This document shows positions 38,901-50,568 of a stretch of 64,000 nucleotides of DNA, one piece after another. Below the pieces are notes generated by a model. That model saw only the letters and a list, made by a program, of their open reading frames with translations. It searched no databases and had not been told where the DNA came from. Both the position numbers and the translations under genes were made by a program. Origin of the DNA: Phoronis australis. Taxonomy: Eukaryota > Phoronida > Phoronidae. Location: positions 122,001 to 186,000 of the forward strand of contig NMRA01000245.1 in NCBI GenBank assembly GCA_002633005.1. Direction: 5' to 3'. Position 1 is the first letter of the stretch, and every line of letters begins with the position of its first letter.

Positions 38901-39464
38901 TAATCTGATCTCAGTTAACTCACAAAAACCTAACATTACCTAACATAGCCGAGGTCATGTTCATCATGCAACCCATAGGTTACAGAAAGGTCATTTTGTG
39001 CGTGAGCAAGGCGCGTGGACGACAGACGCATGTAGAGTTTACAAGGAAATTACATCTCCCCCGGTGTCGAAAACACTGGTGTCAGCACTAGTCTATTGGT
39101 GTTGCCAAGCAATAATTGACATAGCTGGCACAGGAAACTGTGACAAACACCTCAACAGTAGAAATAAACGTAATGGAATATCTGAAAGCTGATACAGGTG
39201 AAAAGCACGCAAACATCAGAAATAATGTGCAAACTAATGCAGATTTGCAGCAAACAAAGCAGCCATTACTCTTACAGCAGCTTCTATTAGACACACAGAT
39301 CTCAAAACAGCAACATAAAGCACGGGCGGAGAAACCTTGCTTTTGCATTGCAGAATATTGCAGAAAACTACACGTACAAGTTGTTGACCTACTGCAGTTT
39401 ACAGCACATGAAGCGCTGCGCCTGTTGAAGCTACATAATCAAGTGTGTACATGCATGAACATAC

Positions 39465-39562
39465 CTGGCTCTGGTCTTTCTCTTTTTCTTTACTAGTACA
39501 CGCTCGTCGCGTGTTCCTTGGAGTACTGCCTACGTCTATGCCACGTAGTATTGAATCAACAA
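39465..39562 (-). CDS. KDM3 (JMJD1C-like): KDM3/JMJD1C-like, fifth visible exon (basic linker)
   Basis: This exon has 98 bases, entering at phase 1 and leaving at phase 0. The acceptor is attcctttccag and the donor is gtatgt. With the split codon it reads VVDSILRGIDVGSTPRNTRR, then ACTSKEKEKDQSQ. Family members have 'DVVHSLL+GENIGITSRRRS+' in the same place, directly after the second Tudor-like module. The exon is too short to stand out as an open frame. It was found by searching for this motif and is supported by both splice sites and by phase on both sides. The Arg/Lys-rich tail is typical of the linker after the module and may carry a nuclear localisation signal; that last point is inference. 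Confidence 0.92.
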
Positions 39563-39724
39563 CTGGAAAGGAATAGACAAAACATCACAGTGACTTGAGC
39601 ACAACACGTCGCACGCAATAGTAGAATACAGCAATGCCACCAAAGGTGTGAGTTTCGAAAACAACAACACAGAAAAAATCTGCATACTAAATTGAACAAT
39701 GAAAAAAGTAAATATCTGCAACAG

Positions 39725-39738
39725 CCCCCCCCCCCCCC
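39725..39738. repeat. Poly-C tract
   Basis: Fourteen consecutive C, 160 bases upstream of the fifth visible exon in gene orientation. Confidence 0.95.
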
Positions 39739-40231
39739 ATAACTACTGACCTAAGTCTAGTCTCACAAATGCCAACAACACTCCTCATAGGACTGCCAAC
39801 ACTGGTTACTGCACATGACCACATATACTATCTAGTGAGACTTGATCAGCAGACTGCTGCTAATGCAATAACACTGAAAACAACATATCAGTCAGCTCTG
39901 TCTAATTATAGCCAGAGTGGTGAGTCAAGCAGACCACAAACAATGGCGCTAAACACAGACCATTCTCGCTCACTTCACTCTCATATCCTGTCCTACAATG
40001 TGATCTTCATTACAACCACCACTTTTATTATTGCAGGCTGAAAGATGGCCAGCAGCACTTCAAGTGGCGGGGTCAAAGGTCGGAGCACAATAGTGTTTTG
40101 ATAAGGGAGAGACTGGGTTTTCTCAAGGGGAACCACAGATGAATAACACAGGCTGAACACACATCCCTATGAGGTGGGGTTACAGCCAGTAATGTGATTG
40201 CACATAGCCCCCAAGGTAAATAAACCTAATT

Positions 40232-41234
40232 AGGCTGGTTCAGTGGAGGCGGGAATGCCAGATGGATCAGCACATGAGTACTTTAAGCGGACAACCCGCC
40301 AGTGATTTGTCAAGAAGTCATGCTATTACCCAAGATTAGTAATTCAATTGCCAGCTGAAGATCAAACTAAATCAATATTTGAAATATAAGGCCAAGAGTG
40401 AATGTAGTAGACAGGTATCACATATATGACCTTGCAGTGACTCAGACACTGCTGTTGAACAAAAGAGCCATCTACAGCAATACATGGATGAGCAATGGGT
40501 GGCTGAAAACTGTATACAGTAACCATTTTACTATTTACTATATACAGTTTACTGTACAGTAAATAGTTAAATAGTCAAATGATTAATCATTTGACTATTT
40601 AACTATTTACTGTATACAGTAGCCATTATATTATTGAACTATTTACTGTTTACAGTAAAATCTCGCCAATTAAGGATACAATATGGCAGACATGTGGACT
40701 TGTTTTAAATTTTTCACAAGAGACATGCAGCATCAAATAACTGTTTTCTACTTGTATAGTTCTGTACCCTATCTACCAGCCAGACAGTGTTGAGAGAAAT
40801 CGTGGGAATTCACAACAATGCTAGGGGCCTCTGAAAAATGCGATAGTGAATAACTTTGGCAATGATTTTGCGTTTGCCACCAAACACAAACATCACGAAC
40901 AGCCCATCTTCTAATCACACTCGCCAAATCTAACAACAGTTGACATACTGAATGGTTAACTTCGGTACATCGTATCTAAATGGCCGACTTTCAGATACTA
41001 ATATGTTCTCCAAAATGTGGTTAGGGGTCATTTTTAAAATGTTCCACTTAGGGACAAGATACCCTAGAGCAGGTATTGTGAACATGAAAAGCGTCAACGT
41101 CTTCCAGTGGCCACTTCACTTTTCTTTCCTTTAGATTCAGGAGGGCAAAAACACAGCTTCCTTAAATTTCTTCATCTTTTGGTAGCCTCCAGGGCTTGGA
41201 ATTTTCCGCGGAAACGTGGATTTCGGCTTTTTTC
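40232..41234. repeat. Large direct duplication, copy A
   Basis: Nearly identical to 41339-42629 apart from scattered single-base differences and a much shorter palindromic repeat array. It ends exactly at the N at 41235, inside the start of an inverted-repeat element (41190-41234) that copy B carries in full. Both copies share the same flank (ggtagcctc), so the element was present before duplication. Confidence 0.9.
40555..40614. repeat. Perfect 60-bp palindrome
   Basis: The centre is gattaatc (40581-40588). Every base from 40555 to 40614 pairs with its mirror, so the stretch could form a 30-bp cruciform arm. The symmetry continues outward with one 2-base offset into tactgtatacagta. The corresponding site in copy B (about 41660-41720) is shortened and imperfect. 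Confidence 0.93.
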
Positions 41235-41338
41235 NTTGGGCAAATGACCAAACGACAAGCTTTTGCCCCACTTCCCGTGACGTCACATTTAAGTCTCACA
41301 TAATCTCGCGTTATTGTTATAAACTCGCAAAAGGCCTA

Positions 41339-42629
41339 TTAGGCTGGTTCAGTGGAGGCCGGAATGCCAGATGGATCAGCACATGAGTACTTTAAGCGGA
41401 CAACCCGCCAGTGATTTGTCAAGAAGTCATGCTATTACCCAAGATTAGTAATTCAATTGCCAGCTGAAGATCAAACTAAATCAATATTTGAAATATAAGG
41501 CCAAGAGTGAATGTAGCAGACAGGTATCACATCTATGACCTTGTAGTGACTCAGACACTGCTGTTGAACAAAAGAGCCATCTACGGCAATACATGACATG
41601 CAATGGATGGCTGAAAACTGTATACAGTAACCATTTTACTATTTACTATATATAGTTTACTGTACAGTAAATAGTTAGACAAATGATTAATCATTTGACT
41701 ATTTAACTATTTACTGTATACAGTAACCAATTTACGATTTAACTATTTACTGTATACAGTAGCCATTTTATTATTTAACTATTTACTGTATACAGTAACC
41801 AATTTACGATTTAACTATTTACTGTATACAGTAGCCATTTAATTATTGAACTATTTACTGTATACAGTAACCAACTTATGATTTAACTATTTACTGTATA
41901 CAGTAGCCATTTTATTATTGAACTATTTACTGTATACAGTAGCCATTTTATCATTGAACTATTTACTGTATACAGTAGCCATTTAATTATTGAACTATTT
42001 ACTGTATACAGTAGCCATTTAATTATTGAACTATTTACTGTATACAGTAAAATCTCGCCAATTAAAGATACAATATGGCAGACAAGTGGACTTGTTTTAA
42101 ATTTTTCACAAGAGACATGCAGCATTAAATAACTGTTTTCTACTTGTATAGTTCTGTACCCTATCTACCACCAGCCAGACAGTGTTGAGAGAAATCGTGG
42201 GAATTCACAACAATGCTAGAGGCCTCTGAAAAATGTGATAGTGAATAACTTAGGCAATGATTTTGCGTTTGCCACCAAACACAAACATCACGAACAGCCC
42301 ATCTTCTAATCACACTCGCCAAATCTAACAACAGTTGACATACTGAATGGTTAACTTCGGTACATCGTATCTTATCGGCCGACTTTCAGATACTAATATG
42401 TTCTCCAAAATGTGGTTAGGGGTCATTTTTAAAATGTTCCACTTAGGGACAAGATACCCTAGAGCAGGTATTGTGAACATGAAAAGCGTCAACGTCTTCC
42501 AGTGGCCACTTCACTTTTCTTTCCTTTAGATTCAGGAGGGCAAAAACACAGCTTCCTTAAATTTCTTCATCTTTTGGTAGCCTCCAGGGCTTGGAATTTT
42601 CCGCGGAAACGTGGATTTCGGCTTTTTTC
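41339..42629. repeat. Large direct duplication, copy B
   Basis: Matches copy A but is about 290 bases longer, almost wholly because the 36-bp array is expanded. It continues past the point where copy A stops at the N. The 105 bases between the N and the start of copy B (41236-41338) have no counterpart in copy A. Confidence 0.9.
41700..42050. repeat. Minisatellite of about 36 bp with a palindromic core, about 10 copies
   Basis: The unit is aactatttactgtatacag, then ta(g/a)ccatttt(a)ttattg with small length variants. The core tactgtatacagta is itself a perfect 14-base palindrome, so the array is a string of potential hairpins. Copy A of the duplication has only two or three units. The 80-codon minus-strand frame here is a product of the repeat. 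Confidence 0.95.
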
Positions 42630-43092
42630 CAAATGTTCTGTCCGCGCATTTTATTATATTTTCGCGTAAAAAAATCGGATTTGATATAAAATTTCCGCGG
42701 CAAATTCCTTTCTTACCGCGACGTTGCAGACGACATTCACCTCGAAAAGCGTAAGTTGCTCTTTATGTTTCGGAGGAATGTTAATTGTCAACATTGCCGG
42801 GGCATCTGGGATAGCGTGGTGGGATTTTCAATGGCGTCTCGTGTTGTTGTAAACCGCGGCGACAAATACTGTGGCTCTGCAGCCAAAAATGTGTGGGTTG
42901 GGAGTGGACGGACGAGCTAAAAGGGCGCAGACGCATGCTACTGATGGTGGTAACGTTTTATTTTATTTTTTTTTAGTCCTCCCGATTTTTGTCGGGGAAA
43001 GGTTCACATCGACCATTTCAAGGCTGGGTAGCGCGCATGATTTGGGCCGTAAAAGTTTCCGCGTTTTTTGTCATTGGTCATTCCAAGCCCTG
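42585..43092. mobile_element. Complete CAGGGCTTG inverted-repeat element (508 bp)
   Basis: The terminal inverted repeats are 13 perfect bases (cagggcttggaat and attccaagccctg). A perfect 6-base direct repeat, agcctc, flanks both sides (42579-42584 and 43093-43098), as expected of a target duplication. The ends recall hAT-type CAGGG termini, but hAT elements usually duplicate 8 bases, so the superfamily is left open. Related copies: 1-226 (inverted, truncated), 41190-41234 (within copy A) and 47587-47819. Short open frames on both strands are kept in part between copies, but no full transposase is seen. Confidence 0.88.
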
Positions 43093-46000
43093 AGCCTCAT
43101 CAAGTATGCTTTTCGTAGGTTACGCGCTTTTTGAAAAATTTCCGGACAGGGTGGAAACAAGGGCTAGTGATTACATTGAGATCAGCCACTCACTCTCTGG
43201 TGGTGGTGAAGTCACAGTCTCAAAGTAAGCACAGTTCAGACACTTATGAAAGTCGTTAACACTTGACAACAAACAGTGAACCTCCTAGAACTCGACCGAG
43301 TAATCTCTAGAGATGCTCTCACTGTACACTGAAAACCCTGAGACTAAGCTTCAGACTGAAGGCAACTACATACAACTAGCAATAAGGTTAAATCGCACCG
43401 ATTTACGACGCAGTATGACTGAAAATTGACATTATGTTATCCCATTTTTTTCATAAGCAAGTAGCACAAAATAAAATGCTTCTTCACATTTAAATTCTAC
43501 ACCAACCCTCAGACAATGTTTCGAGAACCTGTGTCAATTCAAAACAATGTCAGGAGACTATGAAAACGAAGAAAGATTAATTCTAGCAACTAGTTTTGTC
43601 CAAAATTGATAACATCTTATTGAAGATGAAAGTAAACCAGAGATCTGCGCCATGGTCCAGAATGAACGAATGACCATCTATTAGAGTTGTCAACATTCCA
43701 AAACAAGTAATGACAAAGTAGGGTATCTGGATATTGGTCATATCGTAAGAGGAAATGAACGTCACAACTCTCACAAACATCATGACGAACAAGAAAATAG
43801 GGGTATACATCGTAGAAAAGTATTGAAACTATGCCAGCTGGTATGTAAATATCGATGTTCATTCGAATGCTTTGGCAGGATGCAGGACAAATCAGCCTTG
43901 TGTACTTGTGCAACAAAACAATCTCAAAACTGTGAAAGATCACTATCAATCAACTAAATAGCCAGCCATTCAAAAAAGTCTATGAGCAATGATGTAGAAA
44001 CAAAATAAGTATAGATTGGCTGATGACCTAGCCACATAAAAGCCTCGATATACGCAAGCCCTTTCTTCTCGATCAATTAGTCGTCACAAAGCCAGCACGT
44101 AGACAATTCCCTGGTGTTTGAGATTTGCTTTTTTTGTTGAAAGAATAGTGCAAGTACTTGGAATAACGTGTGCGTGCGACCCAGTTTATGAGATGATTGA
44201 TGAATTTCCAGCCACAAAACACCTGATTGTGGGGGTGGAAATGAGCGAGAAGCAATGAAGCTAATACAGATGTGAAATAGAACACACCTGATGACATTAA
44301 AAACAAATTGATACATTTTAATGACACGAGACTGCAGCATATAAAGCAATCACCAAAACTAATTTAACATTTCTAATATTTCCCTGAATAAATCCTTACA
44401 ACTGTTTTAGCAACGTCTGCCCATCTCAGTCAACAATGGCGTGTATCAGCCTCCAACTAGGTCAAAGGGTCACTAGATGAAACACCCCTAATGAATAATG
44501 GTTTGGCCAAGGCTATCTTATTTGAATTCTTGTGGCATGTGTGACTGATAAATCTCACCAGGATCAATACTAGCCAGTGATTAGTGGTGTCAGTTTCCTT
44601 TTATAGCATAATGAAATGTGACAAGCCGGTGAGGCACCAAGTGGGGGTTTTTATGTGGTTCTAGGAAAATGTCTAGTGCATGAAGAGAAGGTACAAACAA
44701 CAAATTACCATCGATAAATAAACAACTACGCTTTGGAAGGGTCATATCATGGTTGGCAGTAGAATGAATTGTGCCATGGAAATCAATGAAAATAATTTTT
44801 GATTTTTTAACTGGGTAAGCCTTTCAGGTAGGCTGAGTATACTAAAAATTCTGTTAATTTTAGTCCAAATAACGCGCAAGGTAATCAAGATGAGAGAAAA
44901 CAAAAGCGCCATAATAGTCATTTACACTGATTCCGTATTTTGAGAACCAGTTTTCTCAACTGAATTATTGGTTCTTGAAATCCAGGACTCTTGCAAGTAA
45001 AAAGGCTGTTAAAACATACTTCGTGTTCCCTGCCAAACAAAAGTCAAGCTAGGAAAATGTTATACCATTATGCTTTGAGAATCAATTTTTATCATGCACA
45101 GATTCAGCCCTTGATTTCTAATTTCCCAAAGCATGCGCATAAGTAATACCTCAGGATATAATTGTGATGCAAGCCAACAGCACTGTGAATGAATAATAGG
45201 CTCGTGTAACCTCGGGCAACAATAAAAACACAGGTGTAAATGGACGACTGGCGACACAAACCATGCTGGTTTCCCCACATGCATCCCCTGGGGCTGACTG
45301 GCGCCCAGACTTCAATGTTTCGGTTTTCTATTTTTTGTGAATGACCGTTTGGAAACTTAATGGGAAACTAATGAGCAATTTACTACTTGCCTAGCCTCTA
45401 GGAGTAAGTAACTTGCTCCAAATCACCCAAAGTAGCCAGAAAGAAGATGGCGCCCGAGTTACAACACCAGTCGGAGCTCTCGAGGAAATCACCGCATCAA
45501 AAACCAGTCAAATTATTTGTAAAGATAAACGTGACATATCACCCCACAAATATGATCCGAGATTCACAAAAAATATTACCCTGAATGCAACTTGATACCA
45601 CGTAGAAATCAGCCTGTCCACATGGATAGATAGCTCTTTCTAAAGTTCACCCTTGTTTTAGTTAGGTCGTATATCATTACAGGCTAGCACAGAAGATTAC
45701 TGTTATCAGCTTTACAACTACTAGGTCAACCATCTTTATCTGGAACATGTGACATGTCACTCAAACAACAGTAGATCCTTGACCGGTCACTGCGCTCAAT
45801 CGCAAGCAAATGACTTGAATCATTGACAAAATGACACCGATTACATGTTTAGAGCAGTAGTGAATCAATCCAGCCATTCCTGGATGACCTCGTTTCTGAA
45901 TCGGAAACCTCTGCACAACTGAACCCTTTGATCGCACAAATTTGCTTATTCAACCAGTCAAGGTAAAATCCCCATGACAACAAACTTCATGTTTTACAAA

Positions 46001-46484
46001 GCACCCAAACAACTCTATCATTCTCTCACAGTCAACATGTTTACATGCAAAAAGCTGTAACATAGCTCTAACATCATGGAACTTTAAATAATCCCTCTTC
46101 ACAGATTCGTATAAAGTTGCCTTTTGTTCCTGTTTAGTGTCAGTGTCGGATGCTCAACTCAAATGCATTAGGCTTAAAAAACAAAGAACACTAACACGTG
46201 CTCACCCCATCTTGAATTATTGCCAAATGAGCCAGCGTACCCCATATTCAAATCCGCAGTTTTAGGGTTGGCCAACCCCATCAGGCTCGAAAGCGTTTTA
46301 TTTCTTCAGTAGCCGATGATTTCAATGTTGGTAACAAACAAAATAGTACCTTTGTGTGGAATACTGATTTTATTAGAGTAAAATGCCTAATTCAGCTAAA
46401 CAGGGCAAAATGAGGTAGAATTGATAGTACTATCATTTACGATAAATTACTATAACAGTGGAGAGGAAGCAGGGTGGGAAAGGA

Positions 46485-46523
46485 GTGAGAAAGCAACGTG
46501 AGAAAGCAACGTGAGAAAGCAAC
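46485..46523. repeat. 13-bp minisatellite, 3 copies
   Basis: The unit gtgagaaagcaac occurs three times in perfect tandem. Confidence 0.95.
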
Positions 46524-46599
46524 GTCAGAATGGCTGGTGTGATAGACCAGCACCTTAATATCATCAAAATAAGGTGACCGCGAAACTTGTAAAGAGCGT

Positions 46600-46930
46600 G
46601 GATAAACAGAATGGATATTTGAAATTATATCTGCAATAGGGCCGCCCCGGATTACTTGGCCATAGAACTCTCTTTTTTTCAGGCGATAAGAAAGCGCGTA
46701 ACCTCGTTTTGAAAACAGCCAATTTTTTGGGTCTCTCATTGATGTCAGGAAGACGAAGAATGGCAAACGTCCATCCACGGGTATTTGTCCAGTTCATCAA
46801 ACTTTCTCACGTCAGTTACAGCCCACAGCACAACAGTAATACTTCATTGGCAAAGGAAGGACGAATAGAGCAATGTAACCGATAAAAATTTGTAAAGAAT
46901 CATAATAACATGTGAACCTCCAGCAGTAAA
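46600..46930 (-). pseudogene. THAP-zinc-finger-like coding relic, copy 1
   Basis: On the minus strand, an ATG near 46839 begins MKYYCCAVGCN and then meets a stop. Frame changes are needed to follow LDKYPWMD and onward. The same words occur at 55.9-56.2 kb (KYYCCTVGCN...PDKYPWM), and the similarity extends into the upstream noncoding sequence (gaggttcacatgttattatg). The Cys spacing and the following aromatic/Pro pattern recall the start of a THAP domain, a DNA-binding fold common in P-element-type transposases and in host proteins. Stops and shifts mark it as dead. Confidence 0.5.
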
Positions 46931-46952
46931 TATGCCTGACAGATGTTTATGG

Positions 46953-47024
46953 CATTGTGTGTAAATACAGCATTGTGGGTAAATACAGCATTGTGGGTAA
47001 ATACAGCATTGTGGGTAAATACAG
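46953..47024. repeat. 18-bp minisatellite, 4 copies
   Basis: The unit cattgtgggtaaatacag occurs four times; the first has one difference (gtgtgt). It lies 190 bases downstream of the fourth visible exon in gene orientation. Confidence 0.95.
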
Positions 47025-47212
47025 CGAGATTCGAGTGTCTTTGTGTAATCCAGGACGGCCCTATTGTTACAGACAAGCGATTATAATTCTACTTCAATCC
47101 AACACCTCTGACATAAAAAGTTCGAGCCGCAATGACAAACAGGTGCAATCAACTGGTTCAAGACTGCCGTACATCAACCATGGCCACAAGGACAACAACA
47201 TAAGTGACCTAC

Positions 47213-47297
47213 CTCCATCACCTAACAGAATCATCTGTATAACGGCCGGGTCCTCATTATGCTCCTCAAGCACTGTGTCGTCAACGATATTCAACTC
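47213..47297 (-). CDS. KDM3 (JMJD1C-like): KDM3/JMJD1C-like, fourth visible exon
   Basis: This exon has 85 bases, entering at phase 0 and leaving at phase 1, with acceptor tctattttcag and donor gtaggt. The peptide is ELNIVDDTVLEEHNEDPAVI followed by QMILLGDG. It completes the Tudor-like module begun in the previous exon: the family has '...MIVMNDQVLEPQNVDPS.VQM' at this point, with the same spacing. A second in-frame-looking GT lies 5 bases further on (gtcact) but fits the donor consensus less well and would break the phase with the next exon. The joint residue is completed by TT from 39562-39561. Confidence 0.95.
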
Positions 47298-47382
47298 CTG
47301 AAAATAGATGGAAAAAACGAAATTTGGTTACAGGGATAATGATGACGAATGAGGTCAACTTCCACCATTTTTCCAGAGCATA

Positions 47383-47875
47383 TAGTACCATCCACACACA
47401 GATTTATGGATGTAACTGTGCAAGCGTGCAGCAGATAATTACTGCCACCTTGCACCAGGTTAGAAATGGTGCAGATTACCCTATATCAAGTTACCCTTCC
47501 TCGATAAGGTGGAAAAAGTTACCACGAGTCGATTAAGTTGCCCCCAAACCTAGCGACAACTCCTTTCAGGAATAAGTTGTTCTAGGCAGGGCTTGAAATG
47601 ACTAATGACAAAAAAAGAAGAAAATTTTTCAGGCGACTCATCGTTCTACAAATAAGCTTGTGCGATAGAAATATTTTTGTGTTGTAAAATTCAACTGAAA
47701 TAAACGTTTTTCAATGAAAAGAGTGAAAATACAGATAAAAAATAGACAAAAAAGACGAAACTGGAAATCCAAGCCAAAAAAGACGAAATCCTCTTAAAAG
47801 AAGAAAACTCCAAGCCCTGTCAGGGACAAAGCTGTGTGTGGAAGTCCTTTAAATCTGTGAGTGGACGGCACTTAA
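47383..47875. mobile_element. Inverted-repeat element (GTCCACACA family), copy 2, carrying a nested insertion
   Basis: Left end tagtaccatccacacacaga; right end in reverse complement taagtgccgtccactcacag. Both continue as tttatgg or tttaaagg, so the terminal repeat spans about 28 bases. It shares its ends with 7943-8322. A second element (47587-47819) sits inside; removing it leaves about 260 bases. Confidence 0.75.
47587..47819. mobile_element. Short CAGGGCTTG element nested in another element
   Basis: It begins cagggcttgaaat and ends ccaagccctg, the ends of the 42585-43092 family, but has a different, shorter A-rich interior (233 bp). The flanking hexamers tctagg and tcaggg match at four of six places, so the target duplication is decayed or uncertain. 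Confidence 0.75.
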
Positions 47876-50568
47876 GTTTACGAATTGTGTCAAGAAAATG
47901 AAAAGATGGATGGAGCAGAACAGTGAAGAAGTAACCAATTTGTTTGTTCATTACAAAGATTTAGTTTGCCACTATAATTAGGCACATGTCAAAACCACAT
48001 GGTGTGCCATCTATATTTGGGATTAGTTTAGGGGTGTTTTTTTTTAATACCACTAGATAACACTCCAAGTTAAACGGTAAACAACTGACCAAATAGAGTT
48101 CATTGAGTGTTTCTAGCTAATGTTAACACAACACTCAACTGCGGTTTCCACTTTGCTCTAATTAGCACTGCCAGGGTCTCCATATATTTGCTTAAGCAAA
48201 GCCGTATTATAAATTCTATAATCATCATTATAATGTATCATGTGATTTGCTCTATCCTCTAGTTATGAAAACCTACGAAAGCTAGCGGGAATTCGACCAA
48301 GCCAATTAACTTAATTAACGGACATCGTGCTATTGTCGACCCAATTTCTAATCAACGCTGTCAACATATCGAAAATGCACTATGAATTTCAATCAAGTTG
48401 AAACACATTGTGGTTTTCAATCGAGGAGAGCTGCAATAATTTCATTTCAGTGCGCTGTATGATCTCTCAGAATTAGGACACAACATGGCTGACGAGAGAA
48501 ATTTCATTTCGTCACTTTTCCATGCAACATACGAAGCGTCAAATTAAATGCAATGTCACGTTTAAGTTTTACACCACAGGTATCATCAGACAAAGTATTG
48601 AAGACATATCGGCATTGACAACAATGTTTGTAGCATTTGAAAAAATGAAAAAATGTGAATTTTGGCTATTGCTGCTGTTGTTCGAGATTTTACGGTTTAA
48701 TTTCAGTATGTGAAATGTGTATTACCACTGGCTGTGTCCTTGCAGCCAGACTTCATACAGTAGTTCTATATGCCACAATTAGTACACCATTTCAACACCA
48801 GGGTCACCGTGAACCCCTCAGGCTTACTTTTGGTAATGCCTGGTGTCCCACCAGTCATTTACCAGGCCATAAAACAACAAATGACCCAATGAGGATTCTA
48901 ATTCATTCAGGCTGTCAAATCAAAGCAAATACTTGCAAGGGCTTCATAACAAAGAGCGAGGTTCTACCAACAGTAAATCACACCCAGACATGAGAAACCA
49001 ACAGAGTGGAATTTAATGCTTGGTCACGCTGCTTCGCCAACATCAATGAAATGTTGAGTGAACAAATCGATGTGTACCACTCCACAAGGTGTTACCTGGT
49101 GATCAAAGACTAACCCATATTTCGCAAATTGTTTTTATATATCATTATACTGGACCAAGAGGGCATAAATAGGTGAACTGGTTCGATTAGTTGCGCTTCA
49201 GAAGCATTGAGATGAAGCATTAGCGAGAAGATTAATTGTTTTGAACTTTTGTGGGGATAATCATAATTGCGCTAATAACATCAGATCAACATCTACGTGC
49301 TTTTATCACAAGTCAATCAGGACAAGTAATGAAAAATAATTCGAAAACCTTTCAAGGAAGCTATGCTGTTCCCTCGAGGTCTAAAATCGATTTCATTGTT
49401 TGCTCGACTTCTAAAGTGTTTCAGTTATTTGATTGTACAGTATTGCCGAAGGTAAAATTGAATAAAAACACGCACACAGAGGCTAACCCCTTTGACCTTA
49501 GTCAACTCTTCCAAGATGTAGGTCAAACCTTTAGAGGTTTCTCTCTAACCAAACAAGCTATGTTAAACAAATCACATCCTGTGAAGACAACAACATTAAC
49601 ATAACTAAAATGCTTTTAGGTACCCTCCAATAGTAAATTAATGAGCCCCTATAAATCAACACTTGCTCGATGCTTACACTCAGAAAAAACGTGCCACTGT
49701 TATCAAATCACGGCTTTATTAGAGTAGGGTGCAAAGCCATCAGTTACTGAGAAACTGTGTGATTTGACTCATAACAGTGTAATATATTTCCCAGATAAGG
49801 GCTACTCGCCTAATTAATTCCATTGAGATGATAAACAACTTTAACTATGTTGGTTAGGGTTCTGAAGTTTCACTGCACTTTAAAACGCAGGAGTTAACGC
49901 AGTCTGTGCACTTTTGTAGATAACAAAAGTGACAATTGTACCACGCAAGATATTATACAGTTGGAAAAATTTGTATTTTTTATTACGATGATCTCAATCA
50001 ATATGAGGTTAGACAAAGCCCCTCCTACGTTCATCAGAAACTCAGCCAGGATTTCACAGCACCTTGCGCTCAGTCCGTTGATTAGTAGGCCTGTGTTTAA
50101 CAGATAACCTGTCTAAGATCCTATTGTGTGCCGTAGAACAATTAACCATGAATGATAGCTTCACAGTAATACAACAGTGGCTAATATACAATGTTACGTA
50201 CTACCGTGGACTAAAACGGGTGATTTTTTAAACTGTTCCGCTTATGAAGTTGAATTCGTCATTAAAATATGTTGGAATCATTTCTACCCGAAGAAATACA
50301 ATTAAATTTTCCAAAACCGATGCATTAGGTTTTGTTTTTCAGATAGGATTTTTCTTTGAACCGCCGCAGATAATTGGCCAACAACCGGTGATGCTGGACA
50401 AAAGAGCACATGAACGCTAACAATGGACAAGATCGATATCTGGACTAGTCTCAATTTAGATACCGCTGTCGAATGGAGGTGAAATCAGACAGGAGGCTTT
50501 CTGTAATGTTCACACTTGTAACAAGCATACCAATACACAGTAACACGTTCATTCTATGTTCACATTAC

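Larger units (their letters stand above)
9080..39464 (-). other. 30.4-kb intron of the KDM3-like gene
   Basis: Phase-0 GT-AG intron between the fifth and sixth visible exons, nearly half the window. Apart from the repeats and two doubtful open frames listed separately, no exon or RNA gene was recognised. The stretches 11.1-14.7, 15.1-17.4, 18.1-21.8, 34.1-35.8 and 36.2-39.4 kb are plain A/T-rich intronic sequence with short direct repeats only (for example 15.88-15.99 kb, caacacatactgcagcagg variants). The length is inflated by about 400 bases if the duplication at 31.6-32.4 kb is an assembly artefact. Confidence 0.85.
39563..47212 (-). other. Intron of the KDM3-like gene (7.65 kb)
   Basis: Phase-1 GT-AG intron between the fourth and fifth visible exons. 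It includes the 1.0-1.3 kb duplication with the palindromic minisatellite, a complete inverted-repeat element at 42585-43092, a THAP-like relic near 46.7 kb and two small minisatellites. The stretch 43.1-46.4 kb shows nothing recognisable. If the duplication is artefactual, the intron is about 1.1 kb shorter. Confidence 0.88.
47298..50568 (-). other. Intron of the KDM3-like gene (3.3 kb)
   Basis: Phase-0 GT-AG intron between the third and fourth visible exons. It holds the nested transposons at 47383-47875. The rest (47.9-50.5 kb) shows nothing recognisable beyond A/T-rich sequence. Confidence 0.9.
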
